A stretch of DNA of 64,000 bases. It comes from Locusta migratoria (Eukaryota > Arthropoda > Insecta > Orthoptera > Acrididae). The stretch lies in the NCBI GenBank assembly GCA_026315105.1, contig CM048750.1, positions 170,900,549 through 170,964,548 on the forward strand, given 5' to 3'. The translations under genes were made by a program, and so were the position numbers. This document shows, piece after piece, positions 10,721-21,215 of this stretch. Every line of letters begins with the position of its first letter. Positions within the stretch are counted from its first letter, which is position 1. The notes below the pieces were generated by a model that ran no database searches, was not told the DNA's origin, and saw only the letters and a list, made by a program, of their open reading frames with translations.

Positions 10721-10780
10721 GGTAAATTCAACTATTTTTAATAAAAACTTGGTAAATTCAACTATTTTTAATAAAAACTG
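10721..10780. repeat. Two tandem 30-bp units
   Basis: GGTAAATTCAACTATTTTTA plus ATAAAAACTK is repeated exactly apart from the last base at 10721-10750 and 10751-10780, just left of the Gypsy insertion. Confidence 0.85.
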
Positions 10781-10815
10781 AAAAAAATTATTTACTTCGT
10801 CAATAATTCGATTGT

Positions 10816-11282
10816 TGTGGTGTCGCACAAGTACAAAGTGCGCGCCACCTACTTTCGCCGCGCGCCGTCATGCACGCACGGCGCGGCGTTCTCACGACGA
10901 CAGCCACGAGCGCCCTCTGCGACAACTCCGCTCGTGGCCACCACTGAAGGACATCGCCACTTCGGACTGAGATAGCAACGAGTTAGGACCTTCGTAATCA
11001 GATAGGCACGATTGAAGACTTTGCTATCGTACAGGCACTAGGCAGGCCTCTAACAACTATGTATCAACATTCTGCAGTACTATGTAAAAGTTAAGTATTG
11101 TTACATTCTGTGCAATATATATCTCTTTCTAATTTACTCTAGTGTTTGTAGTTTCTGGCTGCTCCCCTCCGTACCTGCACCGGCGTGCTGTCTTTGTTAC
11201 TGTGTCGGTCTCGTTCCACTCGGCCACCGACACCTACGACGAGGCTGGGACACAAAAGCGGCGACGAAGTTGGGACACAAAA
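10816..11282 (+). mobile_element. Gypsy element 5' LTR (467 bp)
   Basis: It starts TGTGGTGTCGCACAAG and ends GGGACACAAAA. Comparison by eye with 16356-16822 found no differences. The 5-bp duplication ATTGT lies at 10811-10815 and 16823-16827. A TATATATCTC stretch at about 11116 could be a promoter element. The last 45 bases contain two copies of GGGACACAAAA with GCGGCGACGA between them, a primer-site-like segment repeated inside the LTR. Confidence 0.95.
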
Positions 11283-11283
11283 G

Positions 11284-11294
11284 TGGCGACGAGG
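11284..11294 (+). promoter_or_regulatory. Probable primer-binding site of the Gypsy element
   Basis: TGGCGACGAGG follows the 5' LTR after one base. The opening TGG is usual for complementarity to a tRNA CCA end. The tRNA was not identified. Confidence 0.6.
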
Positions 11295-11513
11295 AGTGAT
11301 AGAACTTTGGACCAGCCCGCTTGCAGCAGCCAGACAGCAGCAGTCGGAGCACGCAGAAATTGCTCCCGCCCACCCACCCTTATTATAAGATTTTTGGGGG
11401 AACATTTTCAGTTACGAGTTTTGTGGACTTTTTTGTTGCAGAGCGAGTCCTCTTTCATATTGCATTTGTGTTTTGTATAAGTTACTTGTATACGCGGCGC
11501 CTAATCGGTCAGC

Positions 11514-14500
11514 ATGGCCACTACCCCGAACCCAAACTTAATGGAAATTATTCAGTTACAGACGGCGCAAATAACACAACTTCTCCAGGCGGTGGCGCAG
11601 TTGACAACTCAACAACAGCCGTCGCATCAGCAGCCCACACCTGCCGCCGCACCGCTTCCGACGTTCCGCCAGTACAACGAACGTGAGGAAGAATGGAGCG
11701 ACTATTTCGCACAGTTCCAAGAACTCGTCGCGGCTCATCAAATTACAGGTCAGATAGTGAAGAACCTTTTCTTATCGATTGTGGGCCCCCAGACCTTCGT
11801 ACTACTGCAGAAACTATTCCCGCAAGCATCTCCTCGTGATGTAGACTTTGAACAAATAGTAGAGGCACTAAATGCTCATTATGAGAGAAAAGTTCTCGTA
11901 GCTGCTGCACGATACCGATTTTTCAGACTTAAAAAATTACCCCAGCAGTCACACCAAGAGTGGATTACGGAATTGCAGGGCTTAACCCGCCAATGTAACT
12001 TTTCTTGCTCTTGTGGACTTTCTTATAGTGACGTTATGTTGCGAGATGCGATTACGCAGAACATTCAGGACCCCAGAATTAGGGCAGCAATTCTGAAACA
12101 GTCAAACCCTTCATTAGACAGTGTACTGCAGCTTATAGAAGCGCATGATACTTTTGACTTAGCAGATGTAGAAATGCAAAGCCACGGTGTAAATTCAGTG
12201 CGCCGTAACGGACGCTTTCCTAGCCGTAGTTCTCAGTGTAGCACTAGTGATTCTTATTTTTCTACCGGCCGTGCTGAACAGACAGTGAACAGTAGCCAGT
12301 GTAAAAGTGCGACGCAAAGGTCGCCCCGTAGTGTTAGACACAGTAATTTGAATAACGGGCGCCAACGCTCATTTCAGAAAAATGTTCGTAAGTCTTGCCC
12401 CCAGTGTGTGTCTCGCCACAAGCGTGCTCATTGTCCTAGTCGCAACGCAACCTGTTATCAATGTGGCAAATCGGGACATGTGCAGTCTGTGTGTATGCAA
12501 ATTAAAAACTCAAAGAACAGTAACGTTAGAAACGGTGCTTCGCAAAGTGCGAGAACAGTTCATTCTGTAAATGTTATACGGGCTGTGGAATTGAACAGTG
12601 CTTTCCTTGGATCTCAATTGCAAGAAAGTAGTTCTGTGCCTATGGCAAAACTATATAGTGCACCACGTAGCAAGCGCCAACGAGCGCGTAAAACAGTGCA
12701 ACGGAAACGGGTTCGGGACAAGCAAAATGACTATGAACAGTGCATTCCTGTAGTGAACCGAGTGCCTTCTAAAACTTCTCCTTGTGATAGTGCCCAGTAC
12801 TGTGTAGATAGAGACAGTAGACTTGTTGTAGCTACTCAAAGGTTTAGTGCAGTAGTTAGTAAATCTGTAGTAGCTTCGCAAGCTTGCGAGGACGCCGATC
12901 CGGCGGTAGTGCCATCTAGTGGCAGTGTTGTTAATCCGCTGTGTGCCGAGTCTGCGCCGCTTCCTTCACTACGCGGCCCTCGCATACGCAGCAAACAAAC
13001 CGTAGCAGACGTTGCCCACCTTCGCGCACCTGTCGTGCGCCAGAAGCACAAACTTTTTGTAAATCTCTCCAAAGAAAATAAGACTGTGCAATTTCAGCTT
13101 GATACTGGTTCCGCTGTCACATTAATAAATAAAGATACTTATGAACTTCTGGGTTCGCCAAAATTGTCGCCGTCACAGCAAGGGTTAACAGCTTATACAG
13201 GTGAAAATATTCCCGTGCTAGGAACATGTAGCCTGTCCGCCTCTTTTCAAGGTGTAACAAAAACAGTTGCTTTTGTAGTTCTTCAGGCCAAATCGACACA
13301 GAACATTTTTGGACTAGATGCTTTTGACTTGTTTGGTTTATCAATTCAAAGAGATGTGCTTCAAATTTCGTCAACAGTGCCTCAGGATAAAATCAATGCA
13401 TTGTGTGACAAATATAGTGACTTGTTTTCGCCGGAACTCGGTTGTGCAAAAGACTTCGTGGCACATGTAACTTTAAAAGAATCTGCAGTTCCGAAATTTC
13501 GTAAAGCTAGACCAGTGCCTATCGCCTTGCGTGATACAGTTGCCGAAGAACTTAAACGTTGGCAAGATAGTGGGGTGATTTCTCCTGTTTCTGCGAGTCA
13601 GTGGGCCTCGCCTATAGTAATTATACCCAAGCCGTCAGGAAAACTTCGTCTCTGTGCGGACTTCAAATCAACAGTGAACAGTCAAACAATTGTAGACACT
13701 TATCCCCTGCCCAGACCTGACGAACTAATGGACAAATTAGGACAGTCTCGTTTCTTTTCTAAGATTGATTTAGCAGAGGCATACTTACAAATTCCGCTTG
13801 ATGACGAGTCAAAAAAAGTTTTCGTCATTAATACTCACATGGGCCTTTTTCAATTTCAACGCCTACCCTTTGGCAGTTCTTCCGCTCCCGCTATTTTTCA
13901 GCGCTTTTTGGAACAGCTGACAGTTTCTGTGCCGTGTTGCTCGAACTATTTAGATGACATTGTGGTATCCGGACGTACAGTTGAAGAACATTTAGCAAAC
14001 CTGGAGTGCCTTTTCAAAGTGTTGACTGCAGCAGGTCTACGTTGTAATAAAGCAAAGTGTTCGTTTTTTCAAACTGAAATAGAGTACCTAGGCCATGTGA
14101 TTAATGCCCAAGGAATCCATCCCTTACAGTCACATCTTCGAGCAATCAAAGACTTGCCTCCTCCTAAGAATGTGCATGAATTGCAAGCAGTAATGGGAAA
14201 GCTTAACTATTATTTCAGATTTATTCCCAATGCCTCTCAGATTGCAGCTCCACTGCATCACTTACGTAGGAAGAATGTTCCTCTTGTATGGTCCAAAGAT
14301 TGTCAGGTTGCCTTTGACAAACTAAAGTCTGCACTACTCAGTGATGCATGTTTGATTCCCTTTGACCCACAGAAGCCTGTAGTGCTAGCAGTTGACGCCT
14401 CGTCGTACGGTGTGGGTGCAGTTCTGTCACATCGTATTGGATGTCATGATCGTCCTATTGCCTTTGCATCCAAGCTACTGACGCCGACGCAACAGAATTA

Positions 14501-16487
14501 CAGTCAGATAGAAAAGGAGGCCTTAGCAATCATTTACGGCGTCACAAAGTTTCATCATTATCTCTATGGCAGAAAATTCTATTTGTTGACAGACCACAAG
14601 CCTCTCACGTCGTTGTTCTCACCCACAAAGTCGATTCCGCCCCGTACGGCACAAAAGCTTCAGAGATGGTCCTTGATATTGTCAAATTATCAGTATGAGA
14701 TTTTGTACCGACCTACCACTAAACATGCCAACGCGGACACTCTTTCCCGACTTCCGGTTGGCCAGGATGTATCATTTGATTCTTCAGAAATGGCATGTTG
14801 TCAGATAGACTCCAGAGATGCTTCCACTGTCGCAGACTTTCCTTTAAACTCTCGTCGGGTTGCACAGGAAACAGCTGCGGATGCAGACTTAAGTGTGGTA
14901 GCACGTTTTGTTCGCTTTGGTTGGCCTGCCAGAGCCAAAGACATTGATCGGCCTCTGGTTCGACGTTATTTTGCACAACGTCATGCATTATCTTTAAGTC
15001 AGGGTGTACTGTTGTTGCATAACGACAACGACCAAGCAAGAGTGATTGTTCCTCGTTCCCTACAACGAGAAGTGTTACGCCTCCTACATCAAGGACATTG
15101 GGGCATTGTTAGGACAAAGCAACTGGCCAGACGTCATTGTACCTGGGTTGGTATGGACGCTCAGATAGAGAGCATGACATCACAGTGTACAGTTTGTGCG
15201 GAGCATCAGGCGGCTCCTCCACAGCGTTTCTCAGACTGGCCACGCCCCAAGGGACCATGGCAATGTTTACACATTGACTTTGCCGGACCTTTCTGGAACA
15301 CGCGCTGGTTAATTGTTGTAGACGCTTTCAGCAAGTTTCCTTTTGTGATTGCCATGAACTCAACGACAGCTTCTAGTACAATCAGTGCCTTAACATCAGT
15401 GTTTTGCATCGAAGGCTTGCCTGAAACTATCGTCAGTGACAATGGACCTCAGTTTGTTAGTGCGGAATTTCAACAGTTTTGTCGTGTGAATGGTATTCAG
15501 CATATCACCACCGCACCTTTTCACCCTCAGTCCAATGGTGAAGCAGAACGTTTCGTTCGAACATTCAAGTCTCACATGGAGAAGATGAAAGGTCAGCACT
15601 CCAGGCAGCAAGCTCTTCAAATTTTCCTGTCTACGTATCGGTGCATGCCACGTGACGGCCCGTCTCCTGCCGAGCTGCTACACGGCCGCCGTCACCGCAC
15701 TCTCCTTCACCTGCTGCAGCCTCCCACGCACCGAGTCGGTTCGTATGGCGCTACGCGTTTTCAGGTTTCCACGCCGGTGCTGTACAGGGTGTTTGCTGGA
15801 AACAAGAAGAAACTATGGATGCCGGGCATCATTCAGCGCGTGCTCGGTCGCAATATGTATGTTGTACGTTCTTCCACAGGGTCGGAGCTGCGGCGCCACG
15901 CAAACCAATTGCGTCTGCATAGGCCGCGCGATCCTGTCTCCGGTTTCTTGATTCCAGACCCAGTTCACAGCCAGGGAGCACAACCACATCGTTCGTCCCC
16001 GGACTACGAGATCGTCCCGATGGAGATCGACGCGACGCCGCCGCTGTCGCCGCCGCAGATGACAGCGTCACCGAGAGGGACTCCGGGACCGTGCGTGCCG
16101 CCGCCGCCTGGGCCACGCACCTCAGAAGAAGATGACCTGCTCCCTCTGGGCGGGGGGGTGCGCCCTTCCCCAGGTTTCGATGGGTTCCCTGGAGGATCGC
16201 AAGGCGGATGCCGGGGCGCGGACGGCGTCTCGATCCCAGCCTCAGCTACGACGCCCGTCCCACCAGTAACGCCCCCGCCCAGGCCCTCCTCCCAGTGCCG
16301 TCGCCGTGGCCCTCAGCCCTACGCCACGACGGCGCGGCGGTTTGGGGGGGAGGGGTGTGGTGTCGCACAAGTACAAAGTGCGCGCCACCTACTTTCGCCG
16401 CGCGCCGTCATGCACGCACGGCGCGGCGTTCTCACGACGACAGCCACGAGCGCCCTCTGCGACAACTCCGCTCGTGGCCACCACTGA
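11514..16487 (+). CDS. Intact Gag-Pol polyprotein of a Ty3/Gypsy LTR retrotransposon
   Basis: A single 1,657-codon frame, unusually with Gag and Pol fused without a frameshift. Gag occupies roughly residues 1-330 and ends in a CCHC zinc knuckle at 314-327 (C314, C317, H322, C327), with an incomplete Cys/His cluster at 295. The protease has DTGS at 530. The reverse transcriptase includes DLAEAYLQIPL, the LPFGSSSAP motif and YLDD at 812-815. The RNase H has its first Asp at 961 (VDASSYGVGA) and TDHKPL later. The integrase has an HHCC-type zinc region near 1192-1230 and the D, D-35-E triad at D1255, D1309 and E1345, followed by a GPY/F-like region. A Pro-rich tail of about 170 residues runs through the polypurine tract, and the stop lies 132 bp inside the 3' LTR. 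No envelope gene. The layout resembles mag/K02A2.6-type elements (inferred). The intact frame and matching LTRs suggest a young copy. Confidence 0.96.
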   Translation: MATTPNPNLMEIIQLQTAQITQLLQAVAQLTTQQQPSHQQPTPAAAPLPTFRQYNEREEEWSDYFAQFQELVAAHQITGQIVKNLFLSIVGPQTFVLLQKLFPQASPRDVDFEQIVEALNAHYERKVLVAAARYRFFRLKKLPQQSHQEWITELQGLTRQCNFSCSCGLSYSDVMLRDAITQNIQDPRIRAAILKQSNPSLDSVLQLIEAHDTFDLADVEMQSHGVNSVRRNGRFPSRSSQCSTSDSYFSTGRAEQTVNSSQCKSATQRSPRSVRHSNLNNGRQRSFQKNVRKSCPQCVSRHKRAHCPSRNATCYQCGKSGHVQSVCMQIKNSKNSNVRNGASQSARTVHSVNVIRAVELNSAFLGSQLQESSSVPMAKLYSAPRSKRQRARKTVQRKRVRDKQNDYEQCIPVVNRVPSKTSPCDSAQYCVDRDSRLVVATQRFSAVVSKSVVASQACEDADPAVVPSSGSVVNPLCAESAPLPSLRGPRIRSKQTVADVAHLRAPVVRQKHKLFVNLSKENKTVQFQLDTGSAVTLINKDTYELLGSPKLSPSQQGLTAYTGENIPVLGTCSLSASFQGVTKTVAFVVLQAKSTQNIFGLDAFDLFGLSIQRDVLQISSTVPQDKINALCDKYSDLFSPELGCAKDFVAHVTLKESAVPKFRKARPVPIALRDTVAEELKRWQDSGVISPVSASQWASPIVIIPKPSGKLRLCADFKSTVNSQTIVDTYPLPRPDELMDKLGQSRFFSKIDLAEAYLQIPLDDESKKVFVINTHMGLFQFQRLPFGSSSAPAIFQRFLEQLTVSVPCCSNYLDDIVVSGRTVEEHLANLECLFKVLTAAGLRCNKAKCSFFQTEIEYLGHVINAQGIHPLQSHLRAIKDLPPPKNVHELQAVMGKLNYYFRFIPNASQIAAPLHHLRRKNVPLVWSKDCQVAFDKLKSALLSDACLIPFDPQKPVVLAVDASSYGVGAVLSHRIGCHDRPIAFASKLLTPTQQNYSQIEKEALAIIYGVTKFHHYLYGRKFYLLTDHKPLTSLFSPTKSIPPRTAQKLQRWSLILSNYQYEILYRPTTKHANADTLSRLPVGQDVSFDSSEMACCQIDSRDASTVADFPLNSRRVAQETAADADLSVVARFVRFGWPARAKDIDRPLVRRYFAQRHALSLSQGVLLLHNDNDQARVIVPRSLQREVLRLLHQGHWGIVRTKQLARRHCTWVGMDAQIESMTSQCTVCAEHQAAPPQRFSDWPRPKGPWQCLHIDFAGPFWNTRWLIVVDAFSKFPFVIAMNSTTASSTISALTSVFCIEGLPETIVSDNGPQFVSAEFQQFCRVNGIQHITTAPFHPQSNGEAERFVRTFKSHMEKMKGQHSRQQALQIFLSTYRCMPRDGPSPAELLHGRRHRTLLHLLQPPTHRVGSYGATRFQVSTPVLYRVFAGNKKKLWMPGIIQRVLGRNMYVVRSSTGSELRRHANQLRLHRPRDPVSGFLIPDPVHSQGAQPHRSSPDYEIVPMEIDATPPLSPPQMTASPRGTPGPCVPPPPGPRTSEEDDLLPLGGGVRPSPGFDGFPGGSQGGCRGADGVSIPASATTPVPPVTPPPRPSSQCRRRGPQPYATTARRFGGEGCGVAQVQSARHLLSPRAVMHARRGVLTTTATSALCDNSARGHH
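16344..16355 (+). promoter_or_regulatory. Polypurine tract of the Gypsy element
   Basis: GGGGGGGAGGGG lies immediately before the 3' LTR, where the plus-strand primer is expected. It is translated as part of the Gag-Pol tail. Confidence 0.9.
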
Positions 16488-16822
16488 AGGACATCGCCAC
16501 TTCGGACTGAGATAGCAACGAGTTAGGACCTTCGTAATCAGATAGGCACGATTGAAGACTTTGCTATCGTACAGGCACTAGGCAGGCCTCTAACAACTAT
16601 GTATCAACATTCTGCAGTACTATGTAAAAGTTAAGTATTGTTACATTCTGTGCAATATATATCTCTTTCTAATTTACTCTAGTGTTTGTAGTTTCTGGCT
16701 GCTCCCCTCCGTACCTGCACCGGCGTGCTGTCTTTGTTACTGTGTCGGTCTCGTTCCACTCGGCCACCGACACCTACGACGAGGCTGGGACACAAAAGCG
16801 GCGACGAAGTTGGGACACAAAA
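16356..16822 (+). mobile_element. Gypsy element 3' LTR (467 bp)
   Basis: No difference from the 5' LTR was found by eye over 467 bp. It carries the last 43 codons and the stop of Gag-Pol. It is followed by the ATTGT duplication. Confidence 0.95.
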
Positions 16823-16827
16823 ATTGT

Positions 16828-17335
16828 ATTTCACATTATCGCACCTTTCTGCGACAACTAAAAAAGAGAAAATGGGAAAAGGTTGACTTGAAAACGAAAT
16901 TCAAAATTTGTAAATGATGGCGCTACTCGTTACGCTACCAAACAACTACACAAAAGGCTGTCCGTACAAATAAGCTGACAGCAAAGATACAGAGCATGCA
17001 AAATTTCGATTGGTTTTTCATAGCACATATTTAACCAGAGTTGGGGAAGGTACTTTTTTTAAAGTAACTAAGTTAGAGTTCAAGTTACTTCCTTAGTTCC
17101 AGTTATAGTTACTATACATCGGACGTCTGTAACAGTTACAACTATCTTTACAGTTATTTTTACATTTACTTTTAAAAACTATATTTATAAATTCATCACG
17201 AACCTCACACACGTGTAAAGGAACAACTTCAATGTCAGTCAATAATTAAATACCTTAATACCTAAATAATTAACAATAACACATAATTAATTCATTATTA
17301 AATAAATTGTCCACAACATCTTCTGTCTCAGTGCA
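16828..17335. other. Non-coding; possible transposon end near 17.04 kb
   Basis: No gene. GAGTTGGGGAAGGTAC with alternating AGTAACT and AGTTACTT strings at 17.04-17.15 kb resembles ends of some DNA transposons. No partner end was identified. Confidence 0.3.
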
Positions 17336-17393
17336 CATCTGTTTAGGGTTACCAGATGTCCGTCTTCAGAAAAGAGGACATTTCTAGATTAAT

Positions 17394-17588
17394 TGCCGGC
17401 TGCGGTGGCCGAGGGGACTGAGGCGCTTCAGTCACGGACTTCACGGCCACTACTGTCGGGGGTTCGAATCCCCCCTCGGGCATGGATATTTGTGCCGTCC
17501 TTAGTGTTAGCTAGTTCATAAGTAGTTTGTAAGTTAGGGACTGATGACCCCGTAGTTAAGTCCCATAAGCTCTACAAACATTTGTACA
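17394..17588 (+). mobile_element. tRNA-derived SINE, subfamily 1
   Basis: TTCTAGATTAAT at 17382-17393 and 17589-17600 is an exact 12-bp duplication. The insertion is 40 bases inside the hAT end, so it postdates the hAT. Confidence 0.93.
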
Positions 17589-18095
17589 TTCTAGATTAAT
17601 AAAAGAACCTTTTTTCGCTCTCGCTCTCTTTTTCTCTCGTATTGACAACTCAAGTACCAGTGATCTCTACTGTATTATTAGTCTTGTTTTTAGATAGAAT
17701 TACATGACTATATAGCAGTGAAGCCCTAATTTTTCACCACTTGTAATTATCGTCTTAAGTGCTGAACATTTTTTTCCATACTTATATACCTTGCCGATCA
17801 TCCCTGTTTTCACCTCAATTTTTTTACGATGTATCATTTACGGAAACCATACTACCGCTGCCTGTAAAATCGTCAAGAATAAAGTTACTGTAAAAATTAT
17901 CTAAGCATTCCTTGATATAGCTATGCTCCCATTTCGGATCAGAACGACGTGACCACATACATTATTAGCATCTAGATTATCGTCATTGAATGGAATATGT
18001 AAGGCTAGGTGAAGAAGGCAATAAATAAAATAAACTTTTAATTTACCTTACAAAGGCTCGCAATTGATTATTAAAAATTACTCAGTTTTTAGGAC

Positions 18096-19330
18096 GTTGT
18101 TGTTGTTGTTGTGGTCTTCAGTCCGGAGACTGGGTTGATGCAGCTCTCCACAATACCCTATCCTGAGCAAGCCTCTTCATCTCCACATAAGAACGGCAAC
18201 CTACATCTGTCTGAATCTGCTTACTGTATCCATCTCTTGGTCTTCCTCTGCGGTTTTTACCCCACACACTTCCCTCCAACACTAAATTCACAATTCCTTG
18301 ATGTCTAAGAATGTGTCCTACCAATCTATCCCTTCTTTTAGTCAAGGTATGCCAGAAATTTCTTTTCTCCTCAGTTTTGTTCAGTACGTCATTAGTTACG
18401 CGATCCACCCACCTAATCTTCAGCATTCTTCAGTAGCACCACATTTCAAAAGCCTCAATCCTGTTCCTGTCCGCACTGTTTATCGTCCATGTTTCACTTC
18501 CATACAAGGCAACACTCCATACAAATGCCTTCAGAAAGAACTTCCTTAGGCTTAAATCAATATTCGATGTTAACAAATTTCTCATTCTCAAGAACGCTTT
18601 TCTACCCATTGCCATTCTGCTTTTTATATCCTCTGTACTGCGACCATCATTTGTTATTTTACTGCCCAAGTAACAAAACTCATCTACCTCCTTTATTGCT
18701 TCGTTACGTAATCTAATTCCTTCAACATCACCTGATTTTCTTAGACTGCACTCCATTACCCTAGTTTTGCTCTTGTTAATGTTCATCTTATATATGCACC
18801 TTTCAGCACACTGTCCATTCCGTTCAATTGCTCTTCCAGGTCCTTTGCTGTATCTGACAGAATTACTATGTCTTCGGCGAAATGCAATGTTTTTAATTCT
18901 TCACCCTGAACTGTAATTCCTTCACCAAATTTATCCTTGCTTTCCTTTATAGCTTTCTCAAAGCACAAATTGAACAACATTGGAGAAAGGGTTGTAGCCT
19001 GTCTTACTCCATTTCCAACCACTGCATCCCTTTCATGCCCTTCAACTCTGACAACCGCTGTCTGGTTTTTGTACAAGTTGTAAATAACCTTACGCTCCCT
19101 ATATTTTACTCCTGCTTGCTTCAGAACTTTAAAGAGTTTATTCCAATCAACATTGTCAAATGCCTTCTCCAAATCTACAAAAGCTAGAAATGTAAGTTTG
19201 CCTTTTCTTAATCTATCTTCTAGGATAAGCCGTAAAGTGAGTATTGCCTCCCGAGTTCCTACATTTCTCCTGAACCCAAGCTGATCTTCCCCGTGGTCGG
19301 CTTCTACCAGCTTTTCCATCCTTCTGTAAA
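18096..19330 (-). pseudogene. RTE-like LINE, 5'-truncated copy carrying the RQG micro-inversion
   Basis: The minus strand reads from RRMEKLVEAD through RT motif A (FVDLEKAFDNVDW), an altered motif B (GNGVRQATTLSP), motif C as FAEDIVIL (Ala-Glu-Asp-Asp, so the second Asp pair is displaced) and on to the C-terminal EMWCY/KIRWVDRVTN region, ending in a CAA repeat at 18096. Frameshifts near 18785 and 18428 split it. The 11 bases at 18989-18999 are inverted relative to the copies that keep RQGCSL; the copy at 30-33 kb shares this change. Confidence 0.88.
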
Positions 19331-19471
19331 AGGACAAAAGCTTTAAATCGATTTTTTCAAAACAATGTTTATGTAGTTACGTCTCTTTGATCCTAAACAG
19401 GCGAGCGGTGAAACGGCATTGGTGACTGTGGCATCTGACCTTATTTGCATGAAGTTTTGAACAAGGTTTTA

Positions 19472-19666
19472 GCCGGCCGCGGTGGCCGAGGGGACTAAGG
19501 CGCTCCAGTCACGGCCTGCACGGCCACTACGGTCGGGGGTTCGAATCCCCCCTCGGGCATGGATATTTGTGCCGTCCTAGTTTGTAAGTAGTTCATAAGT
19601 AGTTTGAAAGTTTAGGGACTGATGACCCCGTAGTTAAGTCCCATAGACTATACAAACATTTGAACA
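19472..19666 (+). mobile_element. tRNA-derived SINE, subfamily 1
   Basis: TTTTGAACAAGG at 19455-19466 and 19667-19678, with a further near match beyond it, is the duplication. Confidence 0.92.
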
Positions 19667-20107
19667 TTTTGAACAAGGCTTTAACTTATGTATAACGAAC
19701 ATTGCACTAGCTTTTGATGTTAAAGTCATTTTAAACTATGTGCATTGCACTGTCTTGCGTTGTTGCAGACGTATGTTTTTAAATGGCGGCCTCGAACCTC
19801 GTATTCCGCGACAATAGCCACGCCATTATTTCTATTGTTCCCAAGTAGCTTGACCTCATAGCCGCGGCAGCACCGAAACGAGAAAAATCAAAATCACATT
19901 GTTTCATGAAAGGTTAAATTCTCTAGAGTTAGTGATTGTGACAGTTCAGAGAGATGTATTTACGTACTTTCAAGTTGAAGCAGTTGCACAACGCAAAAAA
20001 GAGGACATTACCCCATTTTGTTAAAAACCCGGCCGGACCATTTGTAGGGTCCAAAAAAAGAGGACATGTCTAGGTAAAAGAGGACGTCTGGTAACCCTAC
20101 CTCTGTT

Positions 20108-20439
20108 GCACTGTTCATTTTCAACAAAACTTTTCAAACGATCCATCTCATGAAAGTTCTGTTTCATGTTGTTCGTTGTTGGCGGCTCCGTGAAAACTGC
20201 CGACTTTTTTGTCAACCTCTTAATAAAATTGTTGTCTACTATCTATTGACATCGTCAGTTACGTTGAAATGGCAGCAATGAGCAAACATTTCAAACTGTA
20301 TTCGCGTCGAGAGCTACACTATAACAAGTGAAGAGTGACATGAGGCGCTTTGTTAATAATAGGCTACTTGACGAAATTACAAGACGAAGAAGACCTAGTT
20401 GTCAGACGAGGACAAAATACATACTGTAGATGCGAGTGG
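20108..20439. other. No gene seen
   Basis: Non-coding sequence right of the hAT element. Nothing recognised. Confidence 0.3.
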
Positions 20440-20827
20440 ACGTGTGGTTTAAGGCATCATGCTACGGACCGGGCGGTCGCTCCCGCTGGTGTTCAAATGT
20501 TTATTAAGTTCAAAATGTTCAAATGTTTGTGGAACTTATGAGACTTAACTACAGGGTCATCAGTCCCTATACCTACTAACTACTTATGAACTAGCTGATA
20601 CTAAGGACAACACAAACATCCAAGCCCGAGGGGGATTCGAACCCTCGATCGTAGCGGCCGTGCAGACTGTGACTGGCGCGCCTCAGACCGCTCGGCCACT
20701 GCGGCCGGCGCTGGAGTTTCGAGTCCTCTCTCGGACATGGGTACGTCTGCTGTCCTTAGTGTAAGTTAGTCTAGGGACTGATGACCATAGCAGTTTGGTC
20801 AAATATGTTTACAAACAGTTGAATTTG
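20440..20827 (+). mobile_element. SINE subfamily 2, split by another SINE
   Basis: The left piece (GGCATCATGCTACGGACC, ending CGCTGG) and the right piece (CGCTGGAGTTTCGAGTCC, CATGGGTACGTC, TAGGGACTGATGACC, TTTACAAACAGTTGAA) join into one subfamily-2 SINE once 20490-20708 is removed. The interruption falls at the edge of the B-box. Confidence 0.8.
20490..20708 (-). mobile_element. tRNA-derived SINE, subfamily 1, nested in another SINE
   Basis: Reverse-strand copy with a long tail (two TTCAAATG units). CGCTGG at 20484-20489 and 20709-20714 is the short duplication inside the older SINE. Confidence 0.85.
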
Positions 20828-21143
20828 AATGATATGTTGTGCGAGCTGAATTTGGGAGACGTTTTTGAATTTTGTACTTTCACCATCAGATTTTAAAATT
20901 ACAATGAACATTACAGGTCCAGCTTTTACAAAGAAAGACACAAAATTTCAAAAATACAATTTCTTTGGAAAAAAGCAATAGGAAGTGCTTATGAAACCTT
21001 TGTATATTTCAAAGCCATGACTTTTCCCGCTGTTTCTGAACCTTTGTATGACGGCTGATGTAGACGTAATTCAGTTTTACTAATAGCACTGAAATATATA
21101 TTTAGTTGATAGTATATTTATGTTTTGACGTTAATAAAAAAAG
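20828..21143. other. AT-rich, no gene seen
   Basis: Nothing recognised on either strand. Confidence 0.3.
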
Positions 21144-21215
21144 TCCAAATGTTTATAAATCTATCGGGCCAAACTGCGTGATCATCAGTCCGTAGCTTAC
21201 AAACTACCCTTTCAT
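21144..21215 (-). mobile_element. SINE subfamily 2 tail fragment
   Basis: AAATGTTTATAAATCTATCG and GATCATCAGTCCGTAGCTTA match the reverse-strand tail of subfamily 2 (compare 58.5 kb). The tRNA-like head is missing. Confidence 0.7.

Larger units (their letters stand above)
17344..20099. mobile_element. Non-autonomous hAT element with nested insertions
   Basis: The left end TAGGGTTACCAGATGTCC and the right end (minus strand) TAGGGTTACCAGACGTCC form terminal inverted repeats, with AAGAGGAC motifs just inside both. CATCTGTT at 17336-17343 and CCTCTGTT at 20100-20107 match at 7 of 8 positions, the 8-bp duplication expected of hATs. It contains a SINE (17394-17588), an RTE fragment (18096-19330) and a SINE (19472-19666). 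No transposase was recognised in what remains (about 1.1 kb). Confidence 0.8.
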
